Assembly: GCA_044357345.1 (NCBI GenBank) | Contig: JBIKPR010000002.1 | Location: 31,844 to 95,843, forward strand | Origin: JABMMZ01 sp044357345 | GTDB taxonomy: Bacteria; Bacteroidota; Bacteroidia; NS11-12g; UBA955 | DNA: 64,000 nucleotides | Direction of reading: 5' to 3' | Shown here: one piece after another, positions 1 through 8,810 of the stretch | Layout of the letters: every line of letters starts with the position of its first letter | Position numbering within the stretch: the stretch's first letter is position 1 | Made by a program: the position numbers and the translations under genes | The notes under the pieces: model-generated | The model's input: the letters and a program-made list of their open reading frames with translations, nothing else | Database searches by the model: none | Told to the model about the DNA's origin: nothing

Positions 1-951
1 CGCTGGATAGTGAATATGTGAAATGTGTGGGAACAAGTGGTGTTCGATTTGGAAGTTTAATCCGCCTGTAAACCAAGAAACGAATTTGCTTTTGGTTGCA
101 AAGTTGGCAGTAGTTTTTAATTGGTGAACAGCCCATTCGTCTTCAACTTTACCAGTTTGAACATCTGGAACAGGGAAGTGGGTATCAGAAACTGTATGGG
201 CCAATTGGAACACCAAACTAAGAACGATACCAGCGAATAAACCATAAGTTAAGAAACCGATTAACCAAGCTTGGAAACCTACCACAGCAATTGGAACAAT
301 AACGAACAATACCAAGTGCAATGCTTTAAAGCCCCAAAAAGTAAAGTGCTCGCTTAAGCTCATTTTTTTAATTGGCATTTCTCCTACACGCTTTAAGAAA
401 TACTTCTTGTAGTCGGTAAAGAAAATCCAATAGATGTACAACAACGAGTAAGCCATTAAGAAGTAGATGTGTTGGAAACGGTGGATTTTATATCTTTTTT
501 GGGTTTCGCAAAGTCTTAAGAAAGGTTTTGCGTTGATGTCATCATCCATCCCTTCGATGTTGGTAAATGTGTGGTGAACAACATTGTGCTTAGTCTTCCA
601 CATGAACACGTTCGCGCCCAAGACGTTTAATGATAAGCCAGCCAATTCGTTTAACCATTTCTTTTGGCTAAAACTACCATGCGCGCCATCGTGCATGATG
701 TTAAAACCTATTGCCGAAGTTAAAGCGCCTAACAACATGCATTCAATAAGGCTGATTGCAAGGATTGGGGAGGTGAAAAATATTAAGTGAACGTATACAG
801 CAATGAAACTGGTAACTAGGATAATTGCTTTTGAGTATAATTTAGCATTACCGGTTGGTTTTGATTTGATCTCAACGAAATAATCGTTTATGCGTTTTCT
901 AAGCTCAGCATGGAACGAATTTGTTGGATTTAAAAATTTAGGGACAATCAT
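1..951 (-). CDS. Acyl-CoA/fatty-acid desaturase, 3' end outside window
   Basis: Membrane di-iron desaturase that would introduce a double bond into acyl chains of lipids. Translation from the ATG at 951 gives at least 317 residues and stays open to the window edge, so the C-terminus is missing (family length is about 350-370). All three histidine boxes are visible: HDGAHGS near residue 86, HNVVHH near 122 and QIEHHLFPH near 303. The QxxHH form of the third box resembles the front-end/linoleoyl-CoA desaturase type, but substrate and position cannot be set from sequence. Several hydrophobic segments lie between the boxes. A TAACTTTG box lies roughly 25-30 nt upstream of the start on the minus strand. 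Confident on family, not on regiospecificity. Confidence 0.9.
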   Translation of the reverse strand, partial: MIVPKFLNPTNSFHAELRKRINDYFVEIKSKPTGNAKLYSKAIILVTSFIAVYVHLIFFTSPILAISLIECMLLGALTSAIGFNIMHDGAHGSFSQKKWLNELAGLSLNVLGANVFMWKTKHNVVHHTFTNIEGMDDDINAKPFLRLCETQKRYKIHRFQHIYFLMAYSLLYIYWIFFTDYKKYFLKRVGEMPIKKMSLSEHFTFWGFKALHLVLFVIVPIAVVGFQAWLIGFLTYGLFAGIVLSLVFQLAHTVSDTHFPVPDVQTGKVEDEWAVHQLKTTANFATKSKFVSWFTGGLNFQIEHHLFPHISHIHYPA

Positions 952-1111
952 GAATAATTTATTTTGATTATAAAGATACAAAGTTAATGCAATTAAGTTT
1001 AAATACTTGAATGATTATGCTCATAAAAATGCAGGTATTTGCGATGTGATTGATAAATAAGGTATTAAATATACGGGAATAGCACAGAAATTGATGAAGA
1101 TTTGTGTTGTA

Positions 1112-1147
1112 TTGTTGCGATAAGGGTTGTATAAAGTATTATCTTTG
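1112..1147 (+). promoter_or_regulatory. Bacteroidota-type promoter of the rluB-like gene
   Basis: A TATCTTTG -7 box lies at 1140-1147 with TTGTTG at 1112-1117 at -33 spacing. The start codon at 1156 is only 8 nt past the -7 box, so the 5' leader would be very short or absent. Confidence 0.5.
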
Positions 1148-1155
1148 CAAGTTCA

Positions 1156-3147
1156 ATGCCTTTACGTAAAAATAACTCGGGAAAGTCTTCAGGACCCTTT
1201 AAGAAATCAGATGGTAGAAAGCCAGCTGATTCTTATAAAAAATCTGCGGGTCGTTCAGATTCAAATTCGAAATTTGGAGGAAGAGATTCTTCATTCAAAA
1301 AACCAAGAACCAATGACGATTCAAATGAATTAGCACCTCCTCGTTTCTTGCCGCCACGTGATGGCAACAAATCATACGGACGCAAAGGTCCAGATAGCCG
1401 CGGTGGAAAACCAGCAGGTAGAGGCTACGGCAGCGACCGTGAAGACAGAGGATTCAATTCGGATTCGCGCAAACCAAGTTACCCAAGATCAGAAGAAGGT
1501 GGAAGCAGACCTCCTTACAAAAAACGCGAAGGCGGGTATGGCGATTCTGACTTTAAAAAACCAAGTTACCCAAGATCAGAAGAAGGTGGAAGCAGACCTC
1601 CTTACAAAAAACGCGAAGGCGGGTATGGCGATTCTGACTTTAAAAAACCAAGTTACCCAAGATCAGAAGAAGGTGGAAGCAGACCTCCTTACAAAAAACG
1701 CGAAGGCGGGTATGGCGATTCTGACTTTAAAAAACCTAGTTACCCAAGATCAGAAGAAGGTGGAAGCAGACCTCCTTACAAAAAACGCGAAGGCGGGTAT
1801 GGCGATTCTGACTTTAAAAAACCTAGTTATCCTAGAAATTCAGAAGAAGGTGGTAGCAGACCCCCATACAAAAAACGCGAAGGCGGATATGGTGATTCTG
1901 ACTTTAAAAAACCTAGTTACCCTAGAAATTCAGAAGAAGGAAGCGGTAGAGCGCCATATAAGAAAAGAGAAGATAGCGCTAGAGATGGCGGATATAAGAA
2001 ACCAGGATACAACAATGGATCTAACGATGCTGGTGGATACTCTCCATACAAAAAGCGCGAAGGTGCATCCGATGAAGGTGGCTACAAAAAATCAGCTTAC
2101 TCCAAATCAGGTGATCAAGGTGGTGGATATTCTCCATACAAGAAAAGAGAATCAAGCGAGGGCGGGTATAAAAAGCCAGGGTTCGACCGCAATGCCGATG
2201 GCAAAGCACCTTATAAAAATAGAGAAGGCGATGGCCGCGATGGCGGATATGCTGGTAAATCAAATAACTACCGCAGAAATGCAGATGACCAAGGTCCAAA
2301 AAGGCCTTTTAAACCAGAAGGCGAGGCTGATAAACCATTCAGACCGAAATACGATCCACAGGTTCAGATTAGAAAATCATATTCAGATAGAAAGAAGGAA
2401 TTAACTGGAACACAAGACAGTCCAGATGATATTCGTTTAAATAAATACATCGCCAATTCTGGTGTTTGCAGTAGAAGAGAGGCGGATGATGTAATCAAAC
2501 AAGGTTTAGTAAACATCAATGGAACTGTGGTAACAGAAATGGGACACCGCGTAAAGAAAGGTGATGTAGTTAAATTTGACGGAAGAAAAATTCTACCAGA
2601 ACCATTCGTTTATATTTTAATGAATAAGCCAAAAGATTTTATAACGACCACAGACGATGAAAAAGGTCGTAAAACTGTTGTTGATTTATTGGCTGATAAA
2701 ATACCTCAAAGGGTATATCCAATTGGTCGTTTGGACAGAAACACAACTGGTGTTTTGTTGTTGACCAACGATGGCGATGTTGCCCAAGCGTTAACACACC
2801 CATCATTCCAAATTAAAAAAATTTACCATGCTGTCTTGGATAAAAAAGTAAGTGGCACCGATTTGGACAAATTGGTTGAAGGTATAGAACTAGAAGACGG
2901 TGTGGTGCATGCAGATGCAGTGGCATTCGTCGACAATGAAGACAAACGCAATGTAGGTGTTGAAATCCACAGTGGAAAAAACCGAGTTGTGAGAAGAATG
3001 TTTGAGCATTTGGGTTACGAAGTTGAGAAACTCGACCGCGTAAGCATGGGTATATTTACAAAGAAAGATTTGCCAAGAGGTAAGTGGAGATTTCTTAAGG
3101 AAAGCGAAATTGGTTTCTTAATGAAGCTAAAGGCCAACATGCCTTAA
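1156..3147 (+). CDS. rluB: RluB/RsuA-family pseudouridine synthase with long repetitive tail
   Basis: 663-residue protein. The C-terminal third is a complete rRNA pseudouridine synthase: an S4 RNA-binding domain starting near residue 425 (DIRLNKYIANSGVCSRREAD) and the catalytic domain with GRLDRNTTG near residue 523, whose Asp is the expected nucleophile for isomerising uridine in 23S rRNA. The N-terminal 420 residues are low complexity, rich in Lys, Arg, Gly, Ser, Tyr and Pro, and carry six near-identical 29-30-residue units (KPSYPRSEEGGSRPPYKKRE type). Stand-alone RluB is about 250-300 residues, so the tail more than doubles the protein. Such basic, Gly/Tyr-rich tails occur in other Bacteroidota RNA proteins and probably bind RNA or promote condensation (inference). 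The exact rRNA target (RluB, RluE or RluF type) is not certain. Confidence 0.88.
   Translation: MPLRKNNSGKSSGPFKKSDGRKPADSYKKSAGRSDSNSKFGGRDSSFKKPRTNDDSNELAPPRFLPPRDGNKSYGRKGPDSRGGKPAGRGYGSDREDRGFNSDSRKPSYPRSEEGGSRPPYKKREGGYGDSDFKKPSYPRSEEGGSRPPYKKREGGYGDSDFKKPSYPRSEEGGSRPPYKKREGGYGDSDFKKPSYPRSEEGGSRPPYKKREGGYGDSDFKKPSYPRNSEEGGSRPPYKKREGGYGDSDFKKPSYPRNSEEGSGRAPYKKREDSARDGGYKKPGYNNGSNDAGGYSPYKKREGASDEGGYKKSAYSKSGDQGGGYSPYKKRESSEGGYKKPGFDRNADGKAPYKNREGDGRDGGYAGKSNNYRRNADDQGPKRPFKPEGEADKPFRPKYDPQVQIRKSYSDRKKELTGTQDSPDDIRLNKYIANSGVCSRREADDVIKQGLVNINGTVVTEMGHRVKKGDVVKFDGRKILPEPFVYILMNKPKDFITTTDDEKGRKTVVDLLADKIPQRVYPIGRLDRNTTGVLLLTNDGDVAQALTHPSFQIKKIYHAVLDKKVSGTDLDKLVEGIELEDGVVHADAVAFVDNEDKRNVGVEIHSGKNRVVRRMFEHLGYEVEKLDRVSMGIFTKKDLPRGKWRFLKESEIGFLMKLKANMP
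1471..1995 (+). repeat. In-frame tandem repeat, 87-90 bp unit, about six copies
   Basis: Units start at 1471, 1558, 1645, 1732, 1819 and 1909. The first five spacings are 87 bp or nearly identical in sequence; the fifth unit gains one Asn codon (90 bp). The first four units are almost identical at nucleotide level, which indicates recent slippage or recombination. Every change keeps the reading frame. Confidence 0.95.
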
Positions 3148-3210
3148 GTCATTTTTTTGTAAAAAAAACGATTTTTTGCCTTCATAGTTTTTTGTAACTT
3201 TACATAAACT

Positions 3211-3909
3211 ATGAAGGCATTTTTATTGTTACATGATGTTTTGGATTTGTTTTATCCAAACATTTGTCCAGGCTGTGATAAACCCAAACAGTCGAGCGAA
3301 AAATACTTTTGCATATACTGCGAGTTGCAGTTGCCAAAGACAAATTTTGTCTCTATGCACGACAATTCGGTTTACAAACTTTTTGCTGGTCGAGTGCCTA
3401 TAGATTCTGCGGATGCATGGTTGTATTTTGTCAAAAAGGGCATGGTTCAGAAGTTGATGCACAGTTTGAAGTATAAGGGAAATGAAGCGTTAGGGGAGCA
3501 TTTGGGGTATTTATACGGGCTTGATCTAAAGTCCAATCGCTTATTGAACTTGCCTCAATGTATTTGTGCGGTGCCTTTGCATCCCGACAAACTTAAGACT
3601 AGAGGATTTAATCAAGCAGCAGCAATAGCTAGGGGTATGGCGAAGGCACTGGAAATTCCATTTCTAGATCATTTCATTATAAGGAAAGAAAACGCAAAGT
3701 CACAGACCCGAAAAAAGCGTTTTGACCGCTGGGCTTCATCTGTGCTATCCTACCAAATAAATACTGAATTGTCTTGTCCTTTTCAGAGGGTAGCCTTGGT
3801 AGATGATGTAATTACCACTGGTTCGACATTGGAAATTTGTGCCACCTTGTTAAATGAAATTGGCATTGATAAAGTTCAGGTTTTTGCGCTGTGCCAAGCA
3901 ATCAATTAA
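3211..3909 (+). CDS. comF: ComF-family phosphoribosyltransferase-like protein
   Basis: 232 residues. The N-terminus holds two CxxC pairs (CPGCD near 19-23 and CIYC near 34-37) that probably form a zinc knuckle. The C-terminus contains the PRPP-binding signature VALVDDVITTGSTL near residue 195. This is the ComF/GntX architecture; ComF is needed for DNA uptake in naturally competent bacteria, where it is thought to help handle incoming single strands in the cytoplasm. Starts 63 bp after the preceding gene with a TAACTTTA box just upstream. Whether this organism is naturally competent cannot be told from this window. Confidence 0.88.
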   Translation: MKAFLLLHDVLDLFYPNICPGCDKPKQSSEKYFCIYCELQLPKTNFVSMHDNSVYKLFAGRVPIDSADAWLYFVKKGMVQKLMHSLKYKGNEALGEHLGYLYGLDLKSNRLLNLPQCICAVPLHPDKLKTRGFNQAAAIARGMAKALEIPFLDHFIIRKENAKSQTRKKRFDRWASSVLSYQINTELSCPFQRVALVDDVITTGSTLEICATLLNEIGIDKVQVFALCQAIN

Positions 3910-3941
3910 TTTAGTATATTTGCAAAAAAAGCATCGTACTA

Positions 3942-6900
3942 ATGAAAAAAAATATTGCTACTATTTTAATGATGAGCTGCTTAGTTGCAGTAAGTTCATT
4001 TGCGCAAAAACCCGTATCAGGTCAGGTTCAAGGAGAGAAAATTCCTTTGTATTGTGGCTCTACTGGATCGTCTTCAGCTGACTCTACCAGATTGCCTATT
4101 ATGTTCCAAGCTAAAATAAATGGATTAACACCCGGTGCAAGATATAAATATTTCGCCCGTTTCATTTCTTTGAGTGATACCTCTAGTTCAACGACCACAG
4201 GAGTAGGAACGCCAATAGTTTTAAAGAAGAATGGATCATGGACTACCATTTCTAATCCTAGTATTTCAACTGCAGGTGGGCATGATACCATATCATTGGC
4301 CTTGTCTCAGAACGAATATACTGGATGGTTTGGGGCGTTTTATACCAACGATAGCCGTTTTGCCGCAGGTAAATTTGTGTATCCGATAATTGTTTTTGAA
4401 GAAATTGGAACAGGTTCTCCTCAAACAGAAAAGGTATATTTAACCGATTCAATTGAAGTTTTGCAATTTTCAACAGCGCAAACAGCATCAAAAGGAACGG
4501 CTATATTTGGATCTTCATTTGTAAAGGCAAAGAGTATGGTTTTGTTGTATGACAACATCAATGGAACAACTAGCAGACCTATAACTATTGCAAATACTGA
4601 GAATGACGGAATTTCTTATTCCAATATGCAAACTTGGTATAACAACAAAGTAAATACAGTTTCTGGCTCATGGGGAAGCATTATTCCCAATAACTTATCA
4701 TCTGGGATTACCAGAATTGAAAGCCGTGATGCCTTTTTCGATACCATTATTTATGCAAACACAGAAACCGATGGAATTTGGGGAAATGATTCAACCAAAA
4801 ACAGAAAAGGTGGAGCGATTAAGCCAGTTAGCATTAAAAGTGATTTCGCTCCTTTGTTAAAACCAGAATTCGAATTTGTTTCAAACTTAACCACTTTGGT
4901 GGAAGCAAATGCCACCGTTAATATGGTTGTCAGAAGAAGATATGGAAACGGTGATACCAGTAAAGTTAGCGCATTCATTGCCGCTGGAACTGCCACCAAC
5001 AATGTAGACTATAGTATTTTGACATCATATCCTCTGGTATTTAAGCCATATGGAGAAGCTCTAGATACCATTCAAGTTAAAATTAACGATGATTTTGCAA
5101 GCGAATCCACAGAGAATGTTGCCATTCGTTTGACCAATCCAATAAATGGAAGAATTGGATTCCAAACCACCAGTTCAATAAATATTACTGACAATGATAT
5201 TCCAGTAATAACATTTGCTAAAAAAACAGAAACAGTTTCAGAAGCAAAGGGTATACTTAAAGTTAGATTAAAAATTAATTCAGGTTCTAGCACTGCCACC
5301 AATGTAAGGGTGTTGGTTAAATCTAAGACCGATAGCACATTTATTCCTAGTGAATTCAAATTGGGGTCAAGCAATAAAGATACCACCGTTCAATTTGCGG
5401 GGGGTAAGGTTGTGGATAGTTTAGATTTTAACATAGCCATTATCAACGATTTATTTAAAGAAGACAGAAGCGATACCTTGATTTTGGTTTTGCGCAATCC
5501 AACAGCTCCAGCCACAATTGGCAAGGATTCATTGTTTACTTTAATTATTGTAGACAATGATGCACCCCCAATTTACAGTTTTTCAACCAAAACAATTACC
5601 GTTAAAGAGAATGTAGGAAGTGTGAAAATAAGAATTAACAAGTTGGGTGGAAACAGCAACCAAAGTGATATCGTTCTGTCAACTTTTGCAGATCCTAAGA
5701 ATGCAAAAGCGGGTTCGGATTTTACCTTTACTGGTAGTCAATTTATTACTTTTACATCAGCAGATCCAGATAGTTTTATTTACACTTTGCCAATTTTGGA
5801 TGACAACATTAGCGAACCAAAAGAAGATGCTGTGTTTCTTATTAGAACTGCATTTAATGCTAAAATTGGAAAACCAGACACTTTAAGAATTAGCATTTTA
5901 GACAATGACCTTCCGGAATATAAAATCAATAAATTGAATTTTGGAAAAGCACCTAACTTTGTATTGGACAGTTTAAATGTTCATTGTGCTATTAGAGGTG
6001 TTGTATATGGTGTAAACATGGGACCAGTTGGCACGCCTAACGGAACTTCATTCACTGTAGTTGACAACACAGGTGGCATACAAGTATTTAAAGGTTCAGG
6101 AGGAAACAAAGGTTATACAGTAACTGAAGGTGACAGCGTTCAAGTCTATGGTCGCGTTGCTCAAGTAAACGGCATGGCTCAATTGACTCAATTGGACACC
6201 ATTTTGTTGCTGGGTAGTGGAAGAACATTGCGCAATGCAAAAGTTGTCAGCATTCTAAACGAAACTACTGAATCAATCTTGGTTAAATACAATTTGGTGA
6301 AGTTATCAAATCCTTCAAAATGGCCAAGCACCGCTTTGGCAGCAAATACTTCAATTACTTTAAAGGTTTTAACGGCTAACGATTCGTTTGATGTGGTCAT
6401 TGACAGCGAAACCGATATTGATGGCAAAGCTGCTCCAAGTGGTTTCTTTAATATTGCCGGTCTTGGCGCTCAAAACGATGCTACTAGTCCTTTTACTTCA
6501 GGTTACCAATTGTTCCCCAGAAGAATGAGTGATTTCATCAATTTAGTAGTTCCTATCTTTGGCTTCTCTACCCCAACATCAATAGGAAAAGAAAACAGAG
6601 ACTCAACAGAAGGATTTATTTTACAGTGTGCTAACTTAACCACTAACCAACAAATCAATATTGTTATAAAAGGTGGCACTGCTAATAGAAACGAAGATTA
6701 CCAATCGTTGCCAAACAGATTGTTTATTTTAACTCAAGCAAATCCAAGTATCAATGTAAAATCTAAAATCAATGATGATGCAAAAATCGAGTTGAATGAG
6801 ACCATCAATTGGGTAATCAGAGACAATGCATGGGGAACTTTGATTGGACCAGATAGTATACATACGGTGACTTTATTGGATGATGAAACACCAAACAGTA

Positions 6901-7154
6901 TTTTGGAATCAACTTTGGAGGCAAGAACAAAAATGTATCCTAACCCTGCAAAGCAAAATGTTACTTTGCATTGTGAAGAAGCATTAATCAATGAGGTTGT
7001 TGTTTATGATGTTAATGGCCGTGAAGTAAAGCGCTTTGCAATGGATGCTGTAAATAAAACAGTCTTGAATATTGAAGGTCTTAACAATGGTATGTATACC
7101 CTTTCAATCCAAACCGATAAAGGAACAGTTGTAAAGTCATTGAGTGTTTTGTAA
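3942..7154 (+). CDS. Secreted Calx-beta repeat protein with T9SS sorting domain
   Basis: 1070 residues beginning with a signal peptide (hydrophobic stretch ending in SSFAQ). Two or more Calx-beta-like modules can be recognised from repeated phrases such as VRLTNP and ITDNDIP around residues 310-660, followed by an OB-fold-like segment near 670-770 (TSFTVVDNTGGIQVF) and a further Calx-beta-like unit. The last 75 residues are a type IX secretion Por-type sorting domain beginning MYPNPAKQN and ending in a basic patch. Calx-beta modules usually bind calcium and occur in adhesins. It is expected on the cell surface or released. TATATTTG at 3914-3921 is a likely promoter. A strong terminator follows. 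Ligand unknown. Confidence 0.85.
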   Translation: MKKNIATILMMSCLVAVSSFAQKPVSGQVQGEKIPLYCGSTGSSSADSTRLPIMFQAKINGLTPGARYKYFARFISLSDTSSSTTTGVGTPIVLKKNGSWTTISNPSISTAGGHDTISLALSQNEYTGWFGAFYTNDSRFAAGKFVYPIIVFEEIGTGSPQTEKVYLTDSIEVLQFSTAQTASKGTAIFGSSFVKAKSMVLLYDNINGTTSRPITIANTENDGISYSNMQTWYNNKVNTVSGSWGSIIPNNLSSGITRIESRDAFFDTIIYANTETDGIWGNDSTKNRKGGAIKPVSIKSDFAPLLKPEFEFVSNLTTLVEANATVNMVVRRRYGNGDTSKVSAFIAAGTATNNVDYSILTSYPLVFKPYGEALDTIQVKINDDFASESTENVAIRLTNPINGRIGFQTTSSINITDNDIPVITFAKKTETVSEAKGILKVRLKINSGSSTATNVRVLVKSKTDSTFIPSEFKLGSSNKDTTVQFAGGKVVDSLDFNIAIINDLFKEDRSDTLILVLRNPTAPATIGKDSLFTLIIVDNDAPPIYSFSTKTITVKENVGSVKIRINKLGGNSNQSDIVLSTFADPKNAKAGSDFTFTGSQFITFTSADPDSFIYTLPILDDNISEPKEDAVFLIRTAFNAKIGKPDTLRISILDNDLPEYKINKLNFGKAPNFVLDSLNVHCAIRGVVYGVNMGPVGTPNGTSFTVVDNTGGIQVFKGSGGNKGYTVTEGDSVQVYGRVAQVNGMAQLTQLDTILLLGSGRTLRNAKVVSILNETTESILVKYNLVKLSNPSKWPSTALAANTSITLKVLTANDSFDVVIDSETDIDGKAAPSGFFNIAGLGAQNDATSPFTSGYQLFPRRMSDFINLVVPIFGFSTPTSIGKENRDSTEGFILQCANLTTNQQINIVIKGGTANRNEDYQSLPNRLFILTQANPSINVKSKINDDAKIELNETINWVIRDNAWGTLIGPDSIHTVTLLDDETPNSILESTLEARTKMYPNPAKQNVTLHCEEALINEVVVYDVNGREVKRFAMDAVNKTVLNIEGLNNGMYTLSIQTDKGTVVKSLSVL

Positions 7155-7170
7155 ACTAAAAAATAATTTT

Positions 7171-7199
7171 AAAAGCGCCTTGAAAAAGGCGCTTTTTTT
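7171..7199 (+). terminator. Intrinsic terminator
   Basis: Stem AAAAGCGCC with GGCGCTTTT followed by a T run, 17 bp after the stop of the Calx-beta protein gene. The A run on the other side would let it act in both directions. Confidence 0.85.
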
Positions 7200-7210
7200 A
7201 TGTTAATCAA

Positions 7211-7870
7211 ATGAAAAAACAATATTTCACAGACGCTTATTTGCATTTCTTTATGGACTTAGCGTCAAACAACCATAAAGATTGGTTTGATCAAAACCGC
7301 AGCCGCTATCAAACAGAAGTTAAAGCTAAGTTTGAGATTTTAGTGGGCGACCTCATCGAGGCATTGAAAAAAGATGCCGAATTGGGCGATTTAAAGGCCG
7401 GTGACTGTATTTTCAGAATCAACAAAGACATTCGCTTTAGTAAGGATAAATCGCCTTACAAATTGCAAATGTCAGCGCTTATTGTAAAAGGTGGGAAAAA
7501 ACAAATGCATGATCCTGGTTTATACATCGAACTTGGCCCCGAATTTTTAAATATTTATACTGGTTTTTACATGCCAGATAAAGAACAGCTCTTAAATATT
7601 CGAGAAAAAATTGCAGCAGATCCAAAAGGGTTTAGCAAAGTAATTAACGACAAAGGATTTAAGCAGTCTTTTGGTGAAGTGAGGGGCGATAAGTCTAAGA
7701 TAATTCCAAAAGAATTAAAGGAAGCAGCTAAGGAGCAGGAATTGATCTTTAACAAACGGTTTTACTTGGTACACCAGGTGGATGCCGATAAAATATTGGA
7801 AGATGATTTGTTGGGATACATAGTGAAACATTTCAAAGCAGCAGCCCAATTTAACCGCTTTCTTAATTAA
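7211..7870 (+). CDS. DUF2461 (TIGR02453) family protein
   Basis: 219-residue soluble protein with the family hallmark NNHKDWFDQNRSRYQ near the N-terminus and the conserved FRINKDIRFSKDKSPYK segment near 75-90. The family is widespread in Bacteroidota and other phyla and has no established biochemical role. No signal peptide or membrane span. It sits alone just downstream of a terminator, followed after 39 bp by marC, which has its own -7 box. Confidence 0.88.
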   Translation: MKKQYFTDAYLHFFMDLASNNHKDWFDQNRSRYQTEVKAKFEILVGDLIEALKKDAELGDLKAGDCIFRINKDIRFSKDKSPYKLQMSALIVKGGKKQMHDPGLYIELGPEFLNIYTGFYMPDKEQLLNIREKIAADPKGFSKVINDKGFKQSFGEVRGDKSKIIPKELKEAAKEQELIFNKRFYLVHQVDADKILEDDLLGYIVKHFKAAAQFNRFLN

Positions 7871-7897
7871 TATAGGGTGAATGCCGAAATTGGCATG

Positions 7898-7905
7898 TAA
7901 TTTTG
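7898..7905 (+). promoter_or_regulatory. -7 box abutting marC start
   Basis: TAATTTTG ends 4 nt before the ATG at 7910. With the usual spacing of this sigma factor the transcript would begin at or beside the A of the start codon. No clear -33 TTTG was found, so this one is less certain than others in the window. Confidence 0.4.
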
Positions 7906-7909
7906 TTGC

Positions 7910-8479
7910 ATGCTTAATTTCCAAGAAATCTTAACTGTTTCGTTTACGCTTTTTGCTGTAATTGATATCATTGGTTCTATTCCAGTGGTTATCGACTTGC
8001 GCACTAAGATAGGTCATATTCAGTCTGAGGTTGCCACGCTAACTGCGGGTTTGCTCATGACTTTGTTCTTCTTTGTGGGTGAGAATTTCTTGAATTTATT
8101 GGGAATCGATATCCATTCATTTGCCTTAGCTGGTTCAATTGTGATTTTTATTATTGGATTAGAAATGGTTTTAGGAAGAGATTTATTTAAGGTAGATCCA
8201 GATCCAAAATCGGGTAGTATAGTTCCTATAGCATTTCCAATTATTGCAGGAAGTGGAACTTTAACCACCATTATGTCTTTAAAATCTGAATTTGAAGCAG
8301 TGAATATTTATATTGGAATAATCATCAACTTGATAGTTGTTTATTTGGTTTTGAAATCGACCAATCGAATCGAAAAAATATTAGGCAAAGGCGGCTTATT
8401 GGTTATTCGTAAATTCTTTGGCGTAATACTTATCGCTATTGCCGTTAAGATATTTAAAGGGAATTTGATGGCGGTGTAA
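7910..8479 (+). CDS. MarC-family integral membrane protein
   Basis: 189 residues with about six hydrophobic segments. Family motifs visible: FAVIDIIGSIPVVIDL at the N-terminus, IPIAFP-like VPIAFPIIAGSGTLTT near residue 104, and a conserved C-terminal half mirroring the N-terminal half. MarC/YchE proteins were once linked to multiple antibiotic resistance, but that link has not held up and the transported substrate is unknown. The protein is in the inner membrane. Confidence 0.88.
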   Translation: MLNFQEILTVSFTLFAVIDIIGSIPVVIDLRTKIGHIQSEVATLTAGLLMTLFFFVGENFLNLLGIDIHSFALAGSIVIFIIGLEMVLGRDLFKVDPDPKSGSIVPIAFPIIAGSGTLTTIMSLKSEFEAVNIYIGIIINLIVVYLVLKSTNRIEKILGKGGLLVIRKFFGVILIAIAVKIFKGNLMAV

Positions 8480-8637
8480 TTTTTGGGCGCCTTCCCGTGC
8501 CCTTTGTCTGCGCTTTGCTCCGGCTTTGTGGCCAAAGCGCCACAAGAGCTGCACATCGGTCATCGGGGCGCAAAAAGAGAGTGAGAATGAAAGCGAATGC
8601 GGATTAGGTTGACGAGGAGCATGTCATTCAAAATGAA
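8480..8637. other. Intergenic sequence with GC-richer repeat-like segment
   Basis: No gene seen. The first 100 bp are clearly GC-richer than the surroundings and contain short self-complementary runs (GGCTTTGTGG and CCAAAGCGCC type). It lies between convergent marC and infB, next to a REP copy, so it is probably part of a mobile intergenic repeat. Confidence 0.4.
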
Positions 8638-8748
8638 GTAAACAACTACTGCATCATCTCGCTGATGGCGTTTTTGGCAGGAACTAAGCGCAACGAAGTG
8701 TATCGTTCTCACGAGCTTGCGAGTACTCCAACAACATGTTTCAATTTT
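8638..8748 (+). repeat. REP-like intergenic repeat, copy R1 (long variant)
   Basis: Shares the ends GTAAACAACTAC and CCAACAACATGTTTCAATT with copies at 28390 and 42487. The middle is a longer variant with a nested palindrome (CTCACGAGCTTGCGAG) that recurs only in the copy at 31257. Lies between convergent marC and infB. Confidence 0.75.
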
Positions 8749-8810
8749 TTAAATTTCACGTTGAAAGGTCTTTCATAAAGAAATTCCTTTGGGTTTTCCT
8801 TAATTAAAAA

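Noticed and set aside
1471..1995. Regular repeats that could be mistaken for a CRISPR array
   Set aside because: Units are contiguous with no spacers, in frame and translated; no cas genes in the window.
1358..2404. A 348-codon ORF in another frame over the RluB repeat region
   Set aside because: It exists because the 87-bp unit has no stop in a second frame. Composition is not protein-like and it lies wholly inside the real gene.
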